Part shown: positions 1-11,027 of the stretch, one piece after another
How the letters are laid out: each line of letters begins with the position of its first letter
How positions within the stretch are numbered: the stretch's first letter is position 1
NCBI RefSeq assembly: GCF_020283565.1
Contig: NC_060060.1
Span: forward strand, 58,761,257 to 58,825,256
Length of the DNA stretch: 64,000 nucleotides
Source of the DNA: Trifolium pratense
Taxonomy: Eukaryota; Streptophyta; Magnoliopsida; Fabales; Fabaceae
Direction: 5' to 3'
Program-made: the position numbers and the translations under genes
The notes under the pieces: generated by a model
Databases searched by the model: none
What the model saw: only the letters and a program-made list of their open reading frames with translations
What the model was told of the DNA's origin: nothing

Positions 1-1
1 T

Positions 2-2368
2 GAAAAAGGCTACACTATTTTAAAAGTTAGAAGTGATCATGGTGGAGAATTTGAAAATGAACCTTTTGAAAACTTTTGTGAAAAATATGGCATCCTGCAT
101 GAATTCTCTTCTCCTAGAACTCCTCAACAAAATGGGGTTGTAGAAAGGAAGAATAGAACTCTGCAAGAAATGGCCAGAACCATGATGCATGAAACTAATG
201 TAGCAAAATTTTTATGGGCAGAAGCTGTAAACACAGCATGTTATGTTCAAAATAGAATCTATATCAGATCTAAATTGAACAAAACTGCTTATGAATTGTT
301 CAAAGGAAGAAAACCTGACATTTCTTATTTTCATCAGTTTGGATGTACATGTTATATCTTAAACAACAAAGTCCATCTAAAGAAATTTGATGCTAGAGGT
401 TATAAGGGTATCTTTATAGGATACTCTGAACGCTCAAAAGCATACAGACTGTATATTTCTGAAACACACACTGTGGAAGAAAGTATGCATGTCAAATTTG
501 ATGACAAAGAGCCTGACCAAGTGTCAGAGCTTGTGGAAGGTTTGTCTAGATTTCAGGTATCAGAGGATCAATATTCAGACATTCCAAACTACTCAGAACA
601 TCCATTCTCTGAAGAACCTCTGAACATAACAGTTCCTACAGACTCTGAACAACAAAGAGCTGAAGCAACTGCTGAACCTGATGTTGATGAGTCTGAAGAT
701 GATGAGCCCCCAAGAAATACCTTCAAATACAAATCATCACATCCAGAGGAACTGATCTTAGGCAACAAAGATAGTCCAAGGAAGACAAGATCTCAACTGA
801 GAAATGAGGAATCTTTAGTTGGTCTTATCTCAATGATGGAACCTTCAAAGATTGATGAAGCTCTGAAGGATGATGCTTGGATTGTAGCAATGCAAGAAGA
901 GCTGAATCAATTTCAAAGGAATGATGTATGGACTCTAGTGCCCAAACCTTCACACAAGAACATTATTGGAACAAAATGGGTATTCAGAAACAAGCTGAAT
1001 GACCAAGGTGAAGTGGTAAGAAACAAGGCTAGATTGGTTGCACAAGGTTATAGTCAACAAGAGGGGATTGACTATACTGAAACCTTTGCACCAGTTGCTA
1101 GACTTGAAGCAATCAGGTTACTTCTATCCTATGCTGTTAATCATGGAATAACCTTGTATCAGATGGATGTTAAAAGTGCCTTCTTAAATGGTTTTATTTC
1201 TGAAGAAGTGTATGTTAAGCAACCTCCTGGTTTTGAAGATGTCTCAAACCCAGAACATGTTTTTAAATTGAAGAAATCACTGTATGCTCTGAAACAAGCT
1301 CCAAGAGCTTGGTATGATAGACTCAGTAATTTTCTTCTTGAAAAGGGTTTTGAGAAAGGGAAGGTTGACTGCACACTCTTTAGAAAAACAACCAAAGAAG
1401 ACATTTTAATCATTCAAATTTATGTTGATGATATTATTTTTGGTTCAACTAATGCTTCCTTGTGCAAGAATTTTTCTAAGATAATGCAGGATGAATTTGA
1501 AATGAGCATGATGGGAGAATTGAAATTCTTTCTTGGAATTCAAATCAATCAGAAGAAGGAAGGAACTTATGTTCATCAATCAAAATATACCAAGGAACTT
1601 CTGAAGAAGTTCAATCTAGATGACTGCAAGATAATGAACACTCCTATGCATTCAACTACCAACATGAGCAAGTCAGATGATGAAGGAAAAGTAGATCAAA
1701 AGGTCTACAGAGGTATGATTGGTTCCTTACTCTATCTGACAGCCTCTAGACCAGATATTTTATTCAGTGTATGCTTATGTGCAAGATTCCAGTCAGATCC
1801 TAGAGAATCTCATCTTACTGCTGTAAAGAGAATCTTTAGGTATCTGAAAGGAACAACTAATCTTGGACTTCTCTATAAGAAATCCAATGATTATGTGCTA
1901 AATGGATTCTGTGATGCTGACTATGCTGGAGATAAAATTGAAAGAAAATCCACAAGTGGCAATTGTCAATTTGTTGGTGAAAACCTTATCTCCTGGGCTA
2001 GTAAGAGACAAACTACTATAGCTTTGTCTACAACAGAAGCAGAATACATTTCAGCAGCTAAGTGTTGTACACAACTACTCTGGTTAAAATATCAGTTAGA
2101 AGATTATCAGGTAAGCAGTAACAATATTCCTTTATATTGTGACAATACTGCAGCCATTCATTTATCTAAAAATCCTATCCTACACTCTAGAGCCAAACAT
2201 ATTGAAATTAAACACCATTTTATCAGAGATTATGTTCAGAGAGGCATTATAGATATTAAGTTTGTTGATACTGAAAATCAATGGGCTGACATATTTACTA
2301 AAGCCTTACCTGTTGAAAGATTTGATTTTATAAAGAAACATCTGAACATGTTTTCAATCTCTGAATAA
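2..2368 (+). CDS. Ty1-copia polyprotein, C-terminal part (integrase end, reverse transcriptase, RNase H)
   Basis: The frame is open from base 2 and has no start in the window, so this is the 3' part of a longer pol gene. The first 60 codons carry the end of the integrase core: RSDHGGEF supplies the second catalytic Asp and [13 protein letters not shown] the catalytic Glu. The reverse transcriptase follows, with IVGTKWVF-like and [11 protein letters not shown] motifs and the YVDDIIFGS active site near 1420-1445. RNase H motifs CDADYAG, STTEAEY and a C-terminal ADIFTK block close the protein. Within the window the frame has no stop or frameshift, so the element decayed little. The acidic linker at about 600-800 separates integrase from reverse transcriptase. 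Lineage by structure: SIRE/Maximus. Confidence 0.93.
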   Translation, partial: EKGYTILKVRSDHGGEFENEPFENFCEKYGILHEFSSPRTPQQNGVVERKNRTLQEMARTMMHETNVAKFLWAEAVNTACYVQNRIYIRSKLNKTAYELFKGRKPDISYFHQFGCTCYILNNKVHLKKFDARGYKGIFIGYSERSKAYRLYISETHTVEESMHVKFDDKEPDQVSELVEGLSRFQVSEDQYSDIPNYSEHPFSEEPLNITVPTDSEQQRAEATAEPDVDESEDDEPPRNTFKYKSSHPEELILGNKDSPRKTRSQLRNEESLVGLISMMEPSKIDEALKDDAWIVAMQEELNQFQRNDVWTLVPKPSHKNIIGTKWVFRNKLNDQGEVVRNKARLVAQGYSQQEGIDYTETFAPVARLEAIRLLLSYAVNHGITLYQMDVKSAFLNGFISEEVYVKQPPGFEDVSNPEHVFKLKKSLYALKQAPRAWYDRLSNFLLEKGFEKGKVDCTLFRKTTKEDILIIQIYVDDIIFGSTNASLCKNFSKIMQDEFEMSMMGELKFFLGIQINQKKEGTYVHQSKYTKELLKKFNLDDCKIMNTPMHSTTNMSKSDDEGKVDQKVYRGMIGSLLYLTASRPDILFSVCLCARFQSDPRESHLTAVKRIFRYLKGTTNLGLLYKKSNDYVLNGFCDADYAGDKIERKSTSGNCQFVGENLISWASKRQTTIALSTTEAEYISAAKCCTQLLWLKYQLEDYQVSSNNIPLYCDNTAAIHLSKNPILHSRAKHIEIKHHFIRDYVQRGIIDIKFVDTENQWADIFTKALPVERFDFIKKHLNMFSISE

Positions 2369-2818
2369 AATTTTTTTTTGGCTTTTAAAGTGTAAGAGGT
2401 TATGTATATCAGAACTTATGATTCAGATCATCTGAAACACAAGCTCTGAAGTACCTAACTCTGATAGAGAATTTTAAATATCTCAGAGGCTCTGAACTAT
2501 TTAAGTGGGAAACGTTTAGTATTCACTGCTGAACAGTTGTCCATTAAAATAGCAGTTACCGAGTAAATTTCTGCACGTGGTCTACGTGTGTCAGGTAGTG
2601 GGTGGTTAATGATGACTTTTGGTATTCAATTTTCTGTCAATTAGCGTAACTTCCCAAATTTGCTATTTTCGTGTTAACTGTGTGCATTTAAATAAAACTT
2701 ACACAATACACTTGCACACTTCTCACTCTCACAACCTACACTTTCTTTTTCTCTCTAAACCTCCAACAAACTTTCTTTCTCTCTCGTTAGTTTTCAAACC
2801 CTATCCTAATCTCCAACA

Positions 2819-5518
2819 ATGGCCGGACCTTCATCTTCTTCGTCAACTAAGATTCCACCATTTTTGTTCAAGAACCTTCAGATTGTTGGGAACGAGATGG
2901 AATTCCCAGAATCTGAACTCACGTTTCTGTCAGAGAAGATAGTAGATTTCGACGGCTTGAAAGCTAATGGTTTCGACGTTAAGCCGTACTTTATCACTCA
3001 AGGTTGGGATAAGTACTTCGACATGCTTAACGGTCCTATCTACCCAGATTTGCTGAAGAAATTCTGGATGAAAGCAAAGGTGTTTGACAAGCATGAAGCT
3101 AAGAAGGAAGAGCTTGCTGCAATAGAAAGGGATCCTAGTCTGAAGGGTAAAACTAGGAAGGAAATGGGTCTGCTGGAATATACAGGTGTACAGATTAGGT
3201 CTAACATCTGTGGAATGAATATGAGTCTCTCGCCCATTCATTTCAATGCTCTTCTTGGTCTGCCTAACTCTGGGATAGAGTTAGATGTTTTTGAAAAGGA
3301 TACAAGATACAGAGATGATCTTCTGCATCTCATCTGCACAGACTTCTCCTTGAAAGGGAAAGTAAAGGGATTGACTGATGAATGTAGAGTTCTCTTCAAA
3401 ATCATCTTAGCAGCTATCAGTCCAAGAGTTGGTGGGACTGATACAATCTCCTTGACTCATCGTCATCTGCTGTATTTCCTTCTGACAGGAAAGAAGGTAA
3501 ATCTTGGAGATTATTTCTTTGAAAGGATATGTGAAGCCATTTTTGCAAGTAAATCTCAGAGGAAAACTACTATAGTTTATCCCAGGTTGTTGTCAGACCT
3601 TCTGCATCAAGGTCATGTTGTTCAGAACTTAAAGAAATTTCACCCAGAACTTGTAGAGAAGAAGTTCACACCTGAAATTCTACATGCTAGTTTCCTTTCT
3701 AAGATGCGTCTTATTGCATCTAAGCCTGTTGCACCTCCACAAGAGCTATCTGCTAAACTTGAAGATCGTCTGTATGTGGATGGATATCCAGTTATTTCAG
3801 AAGCTGATGCTGAGCACATCATTCAGGACTATTTGGAAGTGCTCAGAGAAGAAGGATTCGTTGTTGATAGAAGTATGGTTCCTCCTGCTCCTGCAAATTT
3901 GTATAATCCTACAAGGAGACCTAAGAGAAAGGCTGTTGCTCAAGCTGATCAACCTAAGCCAGATCTCTTGGCTCAGAAGAGGATTAAGGTGGAGCAAGCT
4001 GATGCTGAAAAGAGAACAAAGAAGAAGCATGAAGAAACTGCAACCACGGCTGCTGAAGGAGCTTCCAAAGAGCCTATAGTTGTTGAAGTTGACAGTTCAT
4101 CTGAGGAATCTGAATCTGAAGATGAGACTGAGTCTGATGAAGAGACACTGGCTGAACGACTTCGTAGAAGACCTGTTCCTGTTCCTAAAGGTAAAGGTAA
4201 GTCTTCTAAGTTTGTCTTTAATGAAGCTGAAATTGGGATAGGTTATACCAAACCTCTTAGGACTATACTTCCTGAACCCACTATTATTCCAACCTCTGAT
4301 AACCCTCTGTCTGAACTAGAAAAACATCTTAGTCCAGACCCTCTGAATAATCAAACCTTCACCCAGAAATCTTCATCACCCCCTAAACCACATTCACCTC
4401 AACCCCAATCACAAAAAGAAACACCTACCACTCCATCATCTGAACCAAAATCACATATTCCAATCACTGAACCAACCTCTCCCACAAAACAAACCTCTCC
4501 ACATAAATCTCCTGAACCAACAGCTGAACATAAATCTCCTGAACCATCCCCTGAACACATTTATCCTGAATCAACCTCTGACATCTCATCATCTGAAGCA
4601 ACCCCTGAACCCAATCCTAACCCAAGTGCTGAACATGCTTCTCCTGAGCGTATTCACACGTGTGCTCCCAAGCCTTCAGAGGCAGAAGTTGTTATTGACA
4701 ACCCTGCTACTGAAACACCAAACCTCTCTACCATTCCCAATCCTTCACCCTCATCATCTAACCCTTTTAGTAATCTATCCACTCAGTTTCTTGATGACTT
4801 ACTTAGATTATCTAAGATAAAGGACAGATTCTTAGTTTGTCCTTCTGATGTGGACCTAGAAGTGTCAAGCATTAAGGCAAGGATTTGCAATGCTTTGGAT
4901 GATGCTGCTGAAGAGATTAAGGCTGTTGTTGGTAAGAGGGATCTGGATATGATAAGCTTCATGAAGGACAGTTTGGCTAGGGCTGAGTTGAAGAGGTTAA
5001 CGTCTTTCAATCATGAAGAATCTGAGCGTGCTAAGCTTGCTGCTGTATCTGCTGCTGTGAGGCGTCTGTCTGCCTTCAAGGATTGCTGGGTTGACTCTAC
5101 ACTTTTGCAAAGTCTTGAGGTTCAACGAATTGAGAAGGAACGTCTGGAAGAAGCTGCTGCTAGAGTTGCCCAGTTGGCAAATGAGCTACATCATGAGGAT
5201 GCCACAGAAGAGGATGTACTGAATGTACTGAACCAGGATGATGTTCTGATGATCGATTATCCAGAGGAAGGTGAACCCTCTGATAAAGGCAAGGCACCTT
5301 TGGTTGAAGAACAAGCACCTTTGGTTCAAGATCAAGCTCCTGTTGTTGTTGATCAGTTGCAGATCTTTCAAGAAGCTCTGAGGGAACAGCAGGAAGGTTT
5401 GGAAAGGCAAAGAGCTGCTCAACAAACATTGGAAACCAAGGTGGATGGTTTAGTTTCCAATGTGGGATCGCTGAATGACAAATTTGATCAACTCTTAGCT
5501 TTCCTTAAGAAACCCTAG
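2819..5518 (+). CDS. Large extra ORF of the SIRE-type element (env-position protein)
   Basis: An intact 899-residue ORF begins 450 bp after the pol stop, with ATG in a CAACAATGG context. The N-terminal 300 residues look globular and resemble the 'putative plant transposon protein' domain found in many legume retroelements (from memory, not searched); see FWMKAKVF and GVQIRSNICGMNMSLSPIHF. Residues 370-480 are basic then acidic (KRIKVEQADAEKRTKKK, then SSSEESESEDETESDEE). Residues about 500-650 are rich in Pro/Ser with repeats of SPEP/AEH type. The C-terminal 230 residues are charged, with likely coiled coils (EALREQQEGLERQRAAQQ). I see no signal peptide or clear membrane segment, so calling it an envelope protein rests only on position. 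The basic patch could be a nuclear signal. Function unknown. Confidence 0.8.
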   Translation: MAGPSSSSSTKIPPFLFKNLQIVGNEMEFPESELTFLSEKIVDFDGLKANGFDVKPYFITQGWDKYFDMLNGPIYPDLLKKFWMKAKVFDKHEAKKEELAAIERDPSLKGKTRKEMGLLEYTGVQIRSNICGMNMSLSPIHFNALLGLPNSGIELDVFEKDTRYRDDLLHLICTDFSLKGKVKGLTDECRVLFKIILAAISPRVGGTDTISLTHRHLLYFLLTGKKVNLGDYFFERICEAIFASKSQRKTTIVYPRLLSDLLHQGHVVQNLKKFHPELVEKKFTPEILHASFLSKMRLIASKPVAPPQELSAKLEDRLYVDGYPVISEADAEHIIQDYLEVLREEGFVVDRSMVPPAPANLYNPTRRPKRKAVAQADQPKPDLLAQKRIKVEQADAEKRTKKKHEETATTAAEGASKEPIVVEVDSSSEESESEDETESDEETLAERLRRRPVPVPKGKGKSSKFVFNEAEIGIGYTKPLRTILPEPTIIPTSDNPLSELEKHLSPDPLNNQTFTQKSSSPPKPHSPQPQSQKETPTTPSSEPKSHIPITEPTSPTKQTSPHKSPEPTAEHKSPEPSPEHIYPESTSDISSSEATPEPNPNPSAEHASPERIHTCAPKPSEAEVVIDNPATETPNLSTIPNPSPSSSNPFSNLSTQFLDDLLRLSKIKDRFLVCPSDVDLEVSSIKARICNALDDAAEEIKAVVGKRDLDMISFMKDSLARAELKRLTSFNHEESERAKLAAVSAAVRRLSAFKDCWVDSTLLQSLEVQRIEKERLEEAAARVAQLANELHHEDATEEDVLNVLNQDDVLMIDYPEEGEPSDKGKAPLVEEQAPLVQDQAPVVVDQLQIFQEALREQQEGLERQRAAQQTLETKVDGLVSNVGSLNDKFDQLLAFLKKP

Positions 5519-5750
5519 GATTTTATGCACTTGTTTTAAGTTTTTGTTTTCTTATTATCTTCTGAACAATTTTATTTTAAGCTGTTTTTTGTTTTCTTGT
5601 TATGTGGTTTGTTTATGTTTTGCTTATGCTAATTTTCCTTGATAAATAAGAACATAAGAACACAAGATGTTTTTAAAATGAAAATTTTTATTAATGATCT
5701 AACAATGTTGAGTACATTGGTAAAAAGAAAAAGAAAAAGACAACCTAATC

Positions 5751-6116
5751 CTAATCAGATGGATAATACTCAGAAGAAATCTCCGATTTCTCCTCAGCAT
5801 CATCTGATGAAATTTCTATGGGATCTGGGTTTTGCTCTTCTTCTTCTTCTTCTTGTTCTTCTTCTGGAACATAGCCAGCCAAGAACTCAACATAGTCAGC
5901 ATCATCTTCATTCTCTTCAGCTTCAGAATCTGATGAGATGATTATTATCTCAGCATCTTGTGGTTTCTTGTTGTCTTCTTTATCTTTCTCATCTTTTTCG
6001 CGTTGTTCGTCTTCTTTCTTTCTCCTAAACTCTGCAATGCGTGAACTAAACCTTCTCATTATTCCTAATCTCTCTTGTTTTACTCGTTTATTCTTGTTTT
6101 TACGTGAAGCAGGCAT
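5751..6116 (-). CDS. Antisense ORF of the SIRE-type element
   Basis: A 121-residue ORF runs opposite to the element, between the env-position ORF and the 3' LTR. It starts MPASRKNKNKRVKQE with a strongly basic N-terminus, followed by a charged helix (EFRRKKEDEQREKDEKDKED) and a very acidic C-terminus with Glu runs and two ISSD-type motifs (IIIISSDSEAEE, IEISSDDAEE). Such antisense extra ORFs at this place are known from SIRE/Maximus and some Ty3 elements of plants. The ISSD-like motifs resemble SUMO-interacting motifs (hydrophobic core followed by acidic residues); that is my inference. The ORF is open with a good ATG, but low-complexity acidic sequence can keep a frame open by chance. Confidence 0.6.
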   Translation of the reverse strand: MPASRKNKNKRVKQERLGIMRRFSSRIAEFRRKKEDEQREKDEKDKEDNKKPQDAEIIIISSDSEAEENEDDADYVEFLAGYVPEEEQEEEEEEQNPDPIEISSDDAEEKSEISSEYYPSD

Positions 6117-6675
6117 GTTAACTCGTTCACCTTTTATAAACCTTTGAGCGCGTTGGTTTTTTGTTTTTGAAATTAATTCACCTTTGTAACAACCACTCTT
6201 CTTCTTTGACTGTCTTGGTTATATAATTTTTTTTTACTTTTTGATAATGACAAAAGGGGGAGTAGTTACGCATTAATTGATAAGTGATACGTTCAAAAAC
6301 TGAAACCACACTTTTATCTCGCTTTTATCCGTTAAGTTAAAAGTTGTTACTTTTAAGTTGTTTTACGTATTTCAATGCGGAGACTAAGTTAGTTGAAACT
6401 AAAATAAATTTCATAAGTAAGGATAAGTTAAGAGTGCAACTTTAACTTAGCCTTATGAGACTTAGGGGGAGAGCTTGCAAACCTCTCACTCTGAAGAAAG
6501 ATATGAAACTTGTTTTATTTCAAATTATCTTAATCTTATACTAAATTAAAATATCATGGATATAACTTAAAGCTTTGGCTTTAAGGAGTATCAATCTTAG
6601 GGGGAGCTTGCAAACCTCATAAATCTAAGAGAAACATGATAAGTTAATTTAACAACAATTGTCAATTAATACTTA
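6117..6675. other. SIRE 3' noncoding region with polypurine-tract-like repeats
   Basis: No credible gene. The stretch carries several G-rich tracts: AAAAGGGGGAG near 6252, and a block containing TTAGGGGGAG with GCTTGCAAACCTC near 6462 and again near 6599. These repeated tracts before the true polypurine tract are typical of the SIRE 3' region. The 9 bases TAATACTTA at 6667-6675 are the left target duplication of the MITE that follows. Confidence 0.6.
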
Positions 6676-7377
6676 GGCCCCTCAAGTTTCACAATTGCTT
6701 GATTTTGGCCCCCCACATTTCAATTGCTTGATTTTAACCCTCTAAGTTTCACAATTGCTTGATTTTAGCCCTCCAAGTTTCAATTGCTCGATTTTGGCCC
6801 CCCAAGTTTACCCCCTTTTGCATTTGCTAGTCCCCCGTTGATTTTTTTGACTATAAATTGCTTATGTGACATTTGAAAAAAATTAAAAATATGTTTTAAT
6901 TAAAAAATAATAATATTTGCTTTTATAAAAATGTATTAAAAATTGTTTTTTTTAATAAAAAGTTTAATAATTATTTTTTATTTAAAAAAAAGTTTACAAA
7001 GTTTTTAAAAAATAATTCATAAAATGTTTTTTTTACTTTTTTATATAACAAAATTATTTTACAAACTACATATAATAAAAAAAAAATTTATAATTTAGTT
7101 TTTAAAAAACAATTCGTAATTTATTTATTTATTTTTAAATACTTATTTAATTTTAAAATGCCACATAACTAATTTTTAATTAAAATATTCAACGGGGCCG
7201 GGGGGCTAGCAAATGCAAAAGGGGGTAAACTTGGGGGGCCAAAATCGAGCAATTGAAACTTAGAGGGCTAAAATCAAGCAATTGTGAAACTTAGGGGGTT
7301 AAAATCAAGCAATTAAAATGTGGGGGACCAAAATCAAGCAATTGTGAAACTTGGGGGGCCAAAACTGCATTTAAGCC
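6676..7377. mobile_element. Mutator-like MITE (GGCTTAA family, copy 1) inside the SIRE element
   Basis: A 702-bp foldback element flanked by the exact 9-bp duplication TAATACTTA (6667-6675 and 7378-7386). The right end reads ...GCATTTAAGCC, giving GGCTTAAATGCAGTTTTGG on the other strand; the left end has lost about 16 bases after GG. Both arms consist of 4-5 degenerate copies of a roughly 30-bp unit (AATTGCTTGATTTTGGCCCC type), inverted between arms, around an AT-rich core. A 9-bp duplication and subterminal repeats point to the Mutator superfamily. No coding capacity. Confidence 0.85.
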
Positions 7378-7400
7378 TAATACTTATGTTTGTCATCATC

Positions 7401-7414
7401 AAAAAGGGGGAGAT
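7401..7414 (+). promoter_or_regulatory. Polypurine tract for plus-strand priming of the SIRE-type element
   Basis: AAAAAGGGGGAGAT directly abuts the TGTTGG start of the 3' LTR. A purine tract at this place is where copia reverse transcription starts the plus strand. Confidence 0.8.
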
Positions 7415-8504
7415 TGTTGGAACAAAATTGATTTAAGAATGTTAGCCCCTAAATCTATAAAGGTTTTGATGATAACAAAGTATTAATAAACAATTGGAAG
7501 GACTAAAAATTTATTTTAAGTGCACAGATATAAGCATCAGATAAGCTCTGAATGAAGCTCAGAGGATGTGTATTCAGAAGTTCACAAGCGCTCAGAAGAT
7601 GTTGGACTTCAGAAGTTACAACCTTCAGAGGATGAAGTCTTCAGAACTTCTTGAGTGACTAAAGACTCATCAACCTCTGAAGATCTTTTTGATATCTGTG
7701 AAGATTCTCTTTGCAAGTCAACTCTTCTACCAATGAAGAAAAGGACCCTTCAAGCCTGATCAGTTCAGCTACCCTCTGTTTGTCTGTCCTCACTTGAGAA
7801 CGTGGGTCTTCAGACTTGTTAGCTGAATAAGGAAAGTCCACTCTGCACTAGTCAAAGTATCTGAAACTCTTACTCAGTTTAGATACAAACAAACTGCATC
7901 AAGACAGACTGCTTGAAGACAAAAGATTATCAACTCCAACGGTTCTTTTTACAACGTCACTTTTTCTAGTGGTATATATACTAGAAGAATCAGCTACAAC
8001 ATATATACAATTATTAAGGATTGAACGTGCGCTGAACAAAACTCTGAATTCTGTGTATACAAGCTCTGAACCTCTTATCAAGTGTTTTTGCACTTTAGTC
8101 AAATACTCTGTACTATTTGTATTTGCTCTCTTTAGGTTCATCTAAGAGCATTTGTATATTTTCATATACTTTACTATTACTTGAGGAAACTTAAGCTTGT
8201 GTGCTTAAGTGTGAAGTCTTAAGCTTGTGTGCTTGAGCATTGTTGAGAAGTCTCTTGCTTGTGTGCTTGAGCAGGTGTAATCTTGTGTGATTATAGTGAA
8301 ATCCCTTGGAAGTGCAAGGGGACTGTACTACTCTCGTTTTGTGAGAGGAACCAGTATAAATTGCTTGTGTGATCTCTCTCTCTCTCTTAACTTGTTTATT
8401 GTGTTATTTTCCGCTGCCGTTGTAGTTAAGTTAAGAACTTGAAAAAGTTTTAAACTTGACTAAAACACAATTCAACCCCCCCTTCTTGTGTTTTCACACC
8501 TTCA
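7415..8504 (+). repeat. 3' LTR of the SIRE-type element
   Basis: 1090 bp from TGTTGGAACAAAATTG to TTTTCACACCTTCA, with TG...CA ends. A TATA-like stretch (GGTATATATAC near 7971) probably marks the promoter. From about 8186 to 8300 there are three or four direct repeats built on CTTGTGTGCTTGAG/AAG. The C-rich stretch TTCAACCCCCCCTTCTTG close to the end is typical of this lineage. The last base is set by the CA end; the partner LTR is not in the window. Confidence 0.88.
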
Positions 8505-10296
8505 GATGCAACTATAACTGCAAAATTATTATTATTATTATATTATACAATTAACCTTCATGATTGTTGGAGTTCCTTTCAATAATTATATATATAAAAA
8601 AAACTGTATGTTTTACCACAATGGTCTTTATAAATATTGATACTCACACATCACTACTTGCTCATGGTCTCATATTTTGTAATCTTATTTTTTTCTTTTT
8701 TGTGTTTTCTAACCTTCTTTGTAGTAATTTCATCAAGTCATGTCGACTCTTGAGTAAATCAACTACACTATCTTATTGTTTCAAGGAAAAGTGTAATTCT
8801 ATTTTCAAATGTATTTTCCTCATTGTTTTTGGGATAGGTTCTTTTTTTTTCTTTCAAATATAGCAATGAAATGTATATTCAAGAATAACATTGCGACAAT
8901 GAAATATATATATAACTGCAATTTCTTAACCTTTTTTTTAGTGGTACTTGGTTTTAATAGAGAAGATTTAGAAATGTAATACAAGTTGGTCGTATGAAGC
9001 AAATTTGGAAGAATTTAATCTCTACTTGGTTAGAGGTGTTTTCATATGCTTAATCATCTTGGTTATGATTCAAATTAGTGGATTGGGCTGGTACGAAGGT
9101 TTTCAAGTTTGCAATTGAGCTAAGTTGTATTTTAATTTCTTTATTACTTTTAGAATAAACTCATTTAAGTCACTAAGAAAAATCGTAAGATTCCATTTAG
9201 TTTCTAAGACAAATATTAAAAGTATCTCACTATCTACCTTAAATTTTGTTTGATTGATGAAGGAAAAGTGGCGTAGCAATTTAGTCACTACTTTACAATT
9301 TATACTTTTTTATTACACCAACATTTTAACTACTAATTTTGATATTCCATTGCTTAAAAAGACACATAAAATTAAAGATGCAAACAAATTAAAGAGAGGA
9401 TAGTGGCATAAACCTCACTAAGAAAAATAAAATTAAACCAAAATAGAAAAGAAAAAGAATTAAGCATATGGTGAAAATGATAAACGAAACCACTAGCTAA
9501 ATAATTCTGACAAATAAAAGGCAAAGAAATCTTAATAAGTAATATAAAATGTTATATTATATTTATCTATTTTATTATTTAAATTACTCTCTAAGCATAA
9601 TAGTATTTAGGAGATAAGATATTATAGTTATGAGTGAGTACATAGTGAGATAGTCTTAAGAATAAGATGACATGTTGAATGTTAAATTCTTATAATATCA
9701 TGCAAACTAAAAAAAGAAGAATAGCATTTCTTAATCTTTGTACTATCGAACAAGTGGAGGGTGTTGAAAAAACTGTTATACTAAAAAAATGACCAACCAA
9801 AAAAAATGTAAAAAAACGATAGACTAAAAAAATTGGGAATAATAAAGTCTGGATAAAATTCCACCAAGTCAATATGTGAGAAGAAACTTCAAAAGAACGA
9901 GAGAGAAGTAAGTAGAAAAGCTACTTGATACCTTGAATTGCATAGAAGGAAATAAACAGTTACGCTATTCGATATGTAATTTTCAAAAAACGAGATCACG
10001 CGTTAAATAAAAGTATTTATATATGCATGCCTCCAACTCTATTGAAATAAAAGTATTTATATTCGCGAGGCATTTTTATTTAATTTATTTTTTATATTGT
10101 TCTAATTGTTTAAAGAATTTATTTATGAATAAAAAAACAAATAGAATACATGACTTATTTCAAACAAAAATTATTGTACTATACCATAATATAAAAGGAG
10201 AATACCAAATTAAACTATAGATTTTAGTTGAATATACCTTTTCAACAAAGTTGTTCTTAAATATGAAAATTATGAAGCCGAAACAAAAAAATTAAA
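8505..10296. other. AT-rich intergenic DNA without a recognised gene
   Basis: Short ORFs on both strands are AT-rich, lack family motifs and splice logic, and look random. A short TTA microsatellite lies at 8526-8545. No tRNA-like or coding block seen. Confidence 0.6.
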
Positions 10297-10617
10297 CGGT
10301 TAAAAAAGTTTTCAGTCGTCATAAATACCTTAAATTTCATTTTAGTTCATATAAAAAATTTCAGTAAGTTTTGGTCCTTCGAATAATTTTCGTCACGATT
10401 TTTAGTCCATACTCTTAAGTCAACTCATATGTATTATTGAATATTTTGAAATTTTTTTCCGCTATCATATTTCAACATGTTATAAAAAATTATAAATTTT
10501 TGTGAGTGAATAAATTTTGAAATGTTTATAAGGACCAAAACTTGTTGAAATATTTTATAGAGACTAAAAATAAAATTTAAAATATTTATAGGGACTACTA
10601 AGAACTTATTTAACCCT
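10297..10617. mobile_element. Small foldback MITE, probably Mutator- or hAT-like
   Basis: About 320 bp, starting CGGTTAAAAAAG and ending TTATTTAACCCT, with inverted blocks inside (AGTTTTGGTCCTT against AAGGACCAAAACT). AAATTAAA flanks both sides (10289-10296 and 10618-10625), but the flanks are simple enough that this could be chance. Confidence 0.5.
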
Positions 10618-11027
10618 AAATTAAATTAAAATGAACAAAAAAATATTATACAATAAAAATCATATATTTTTATTTATTTTGTTCATATTATAGAAAAAAG
10701 ATTCTAATAGTATATTTTATTTCTTACAAGTAATAAATTTTAATTTTATTACAAATATAATAAATACATTTTTAGCTTTATACGAAAAAAATGCTTATTT
10801 CATTTTTTGTAAATATAAATTTTACGTTATTTTTTTTGTTGGGCCTCATGTTAAAATCCGCTTTAGGCCCCACATTATGTTGGGCCGGCTCTGACACATA
10901 TACTAATATAATCATATTTTTAATTAGTATCTATCATTTAACTATATAGGACTATATTATACTTATCATAATTGCACGGTGTTTATCCCTAGTATCATAT
11001 TAAACAAAACCATGTCACGCTTGAAAC

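Larger units (their letters stand above)
1..8504 (+). mobile_element. SIRE/Maximus-type Ty1-copia retrotransposon, 3' part (5' end outside window)
   Basis: The stretch holds, in order, the C-terminal part of a copia polyprotein (integrase, reverse transcriptase, RNase H), a large second ORF in the env position, a short ORF on the opposite strand, a polypurine tract and a 3' LTR ending in CA. This order, and LTRs starting TGTTGG after an AAAAAGGGGGAGA tract, are typical of the SIRE/Maximus lineage. Copia order (integrase before reverse transcriptase) is seen directly. The 5' LTR, gag and protease lie upstream of the window, so target duplication and LTR age cannot be judged here. A MITE interrupts the region before the LTR at 6676-7377. 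Confidence 0.9.

Noticed and set aside
2619..2942. 107-residue ORF overlapping the start of the SIRE extra ORF
   Set aside because: Ser/Leu-rich, in another frame, and its second half is a shadow of the 899-residue ORF; no motif.
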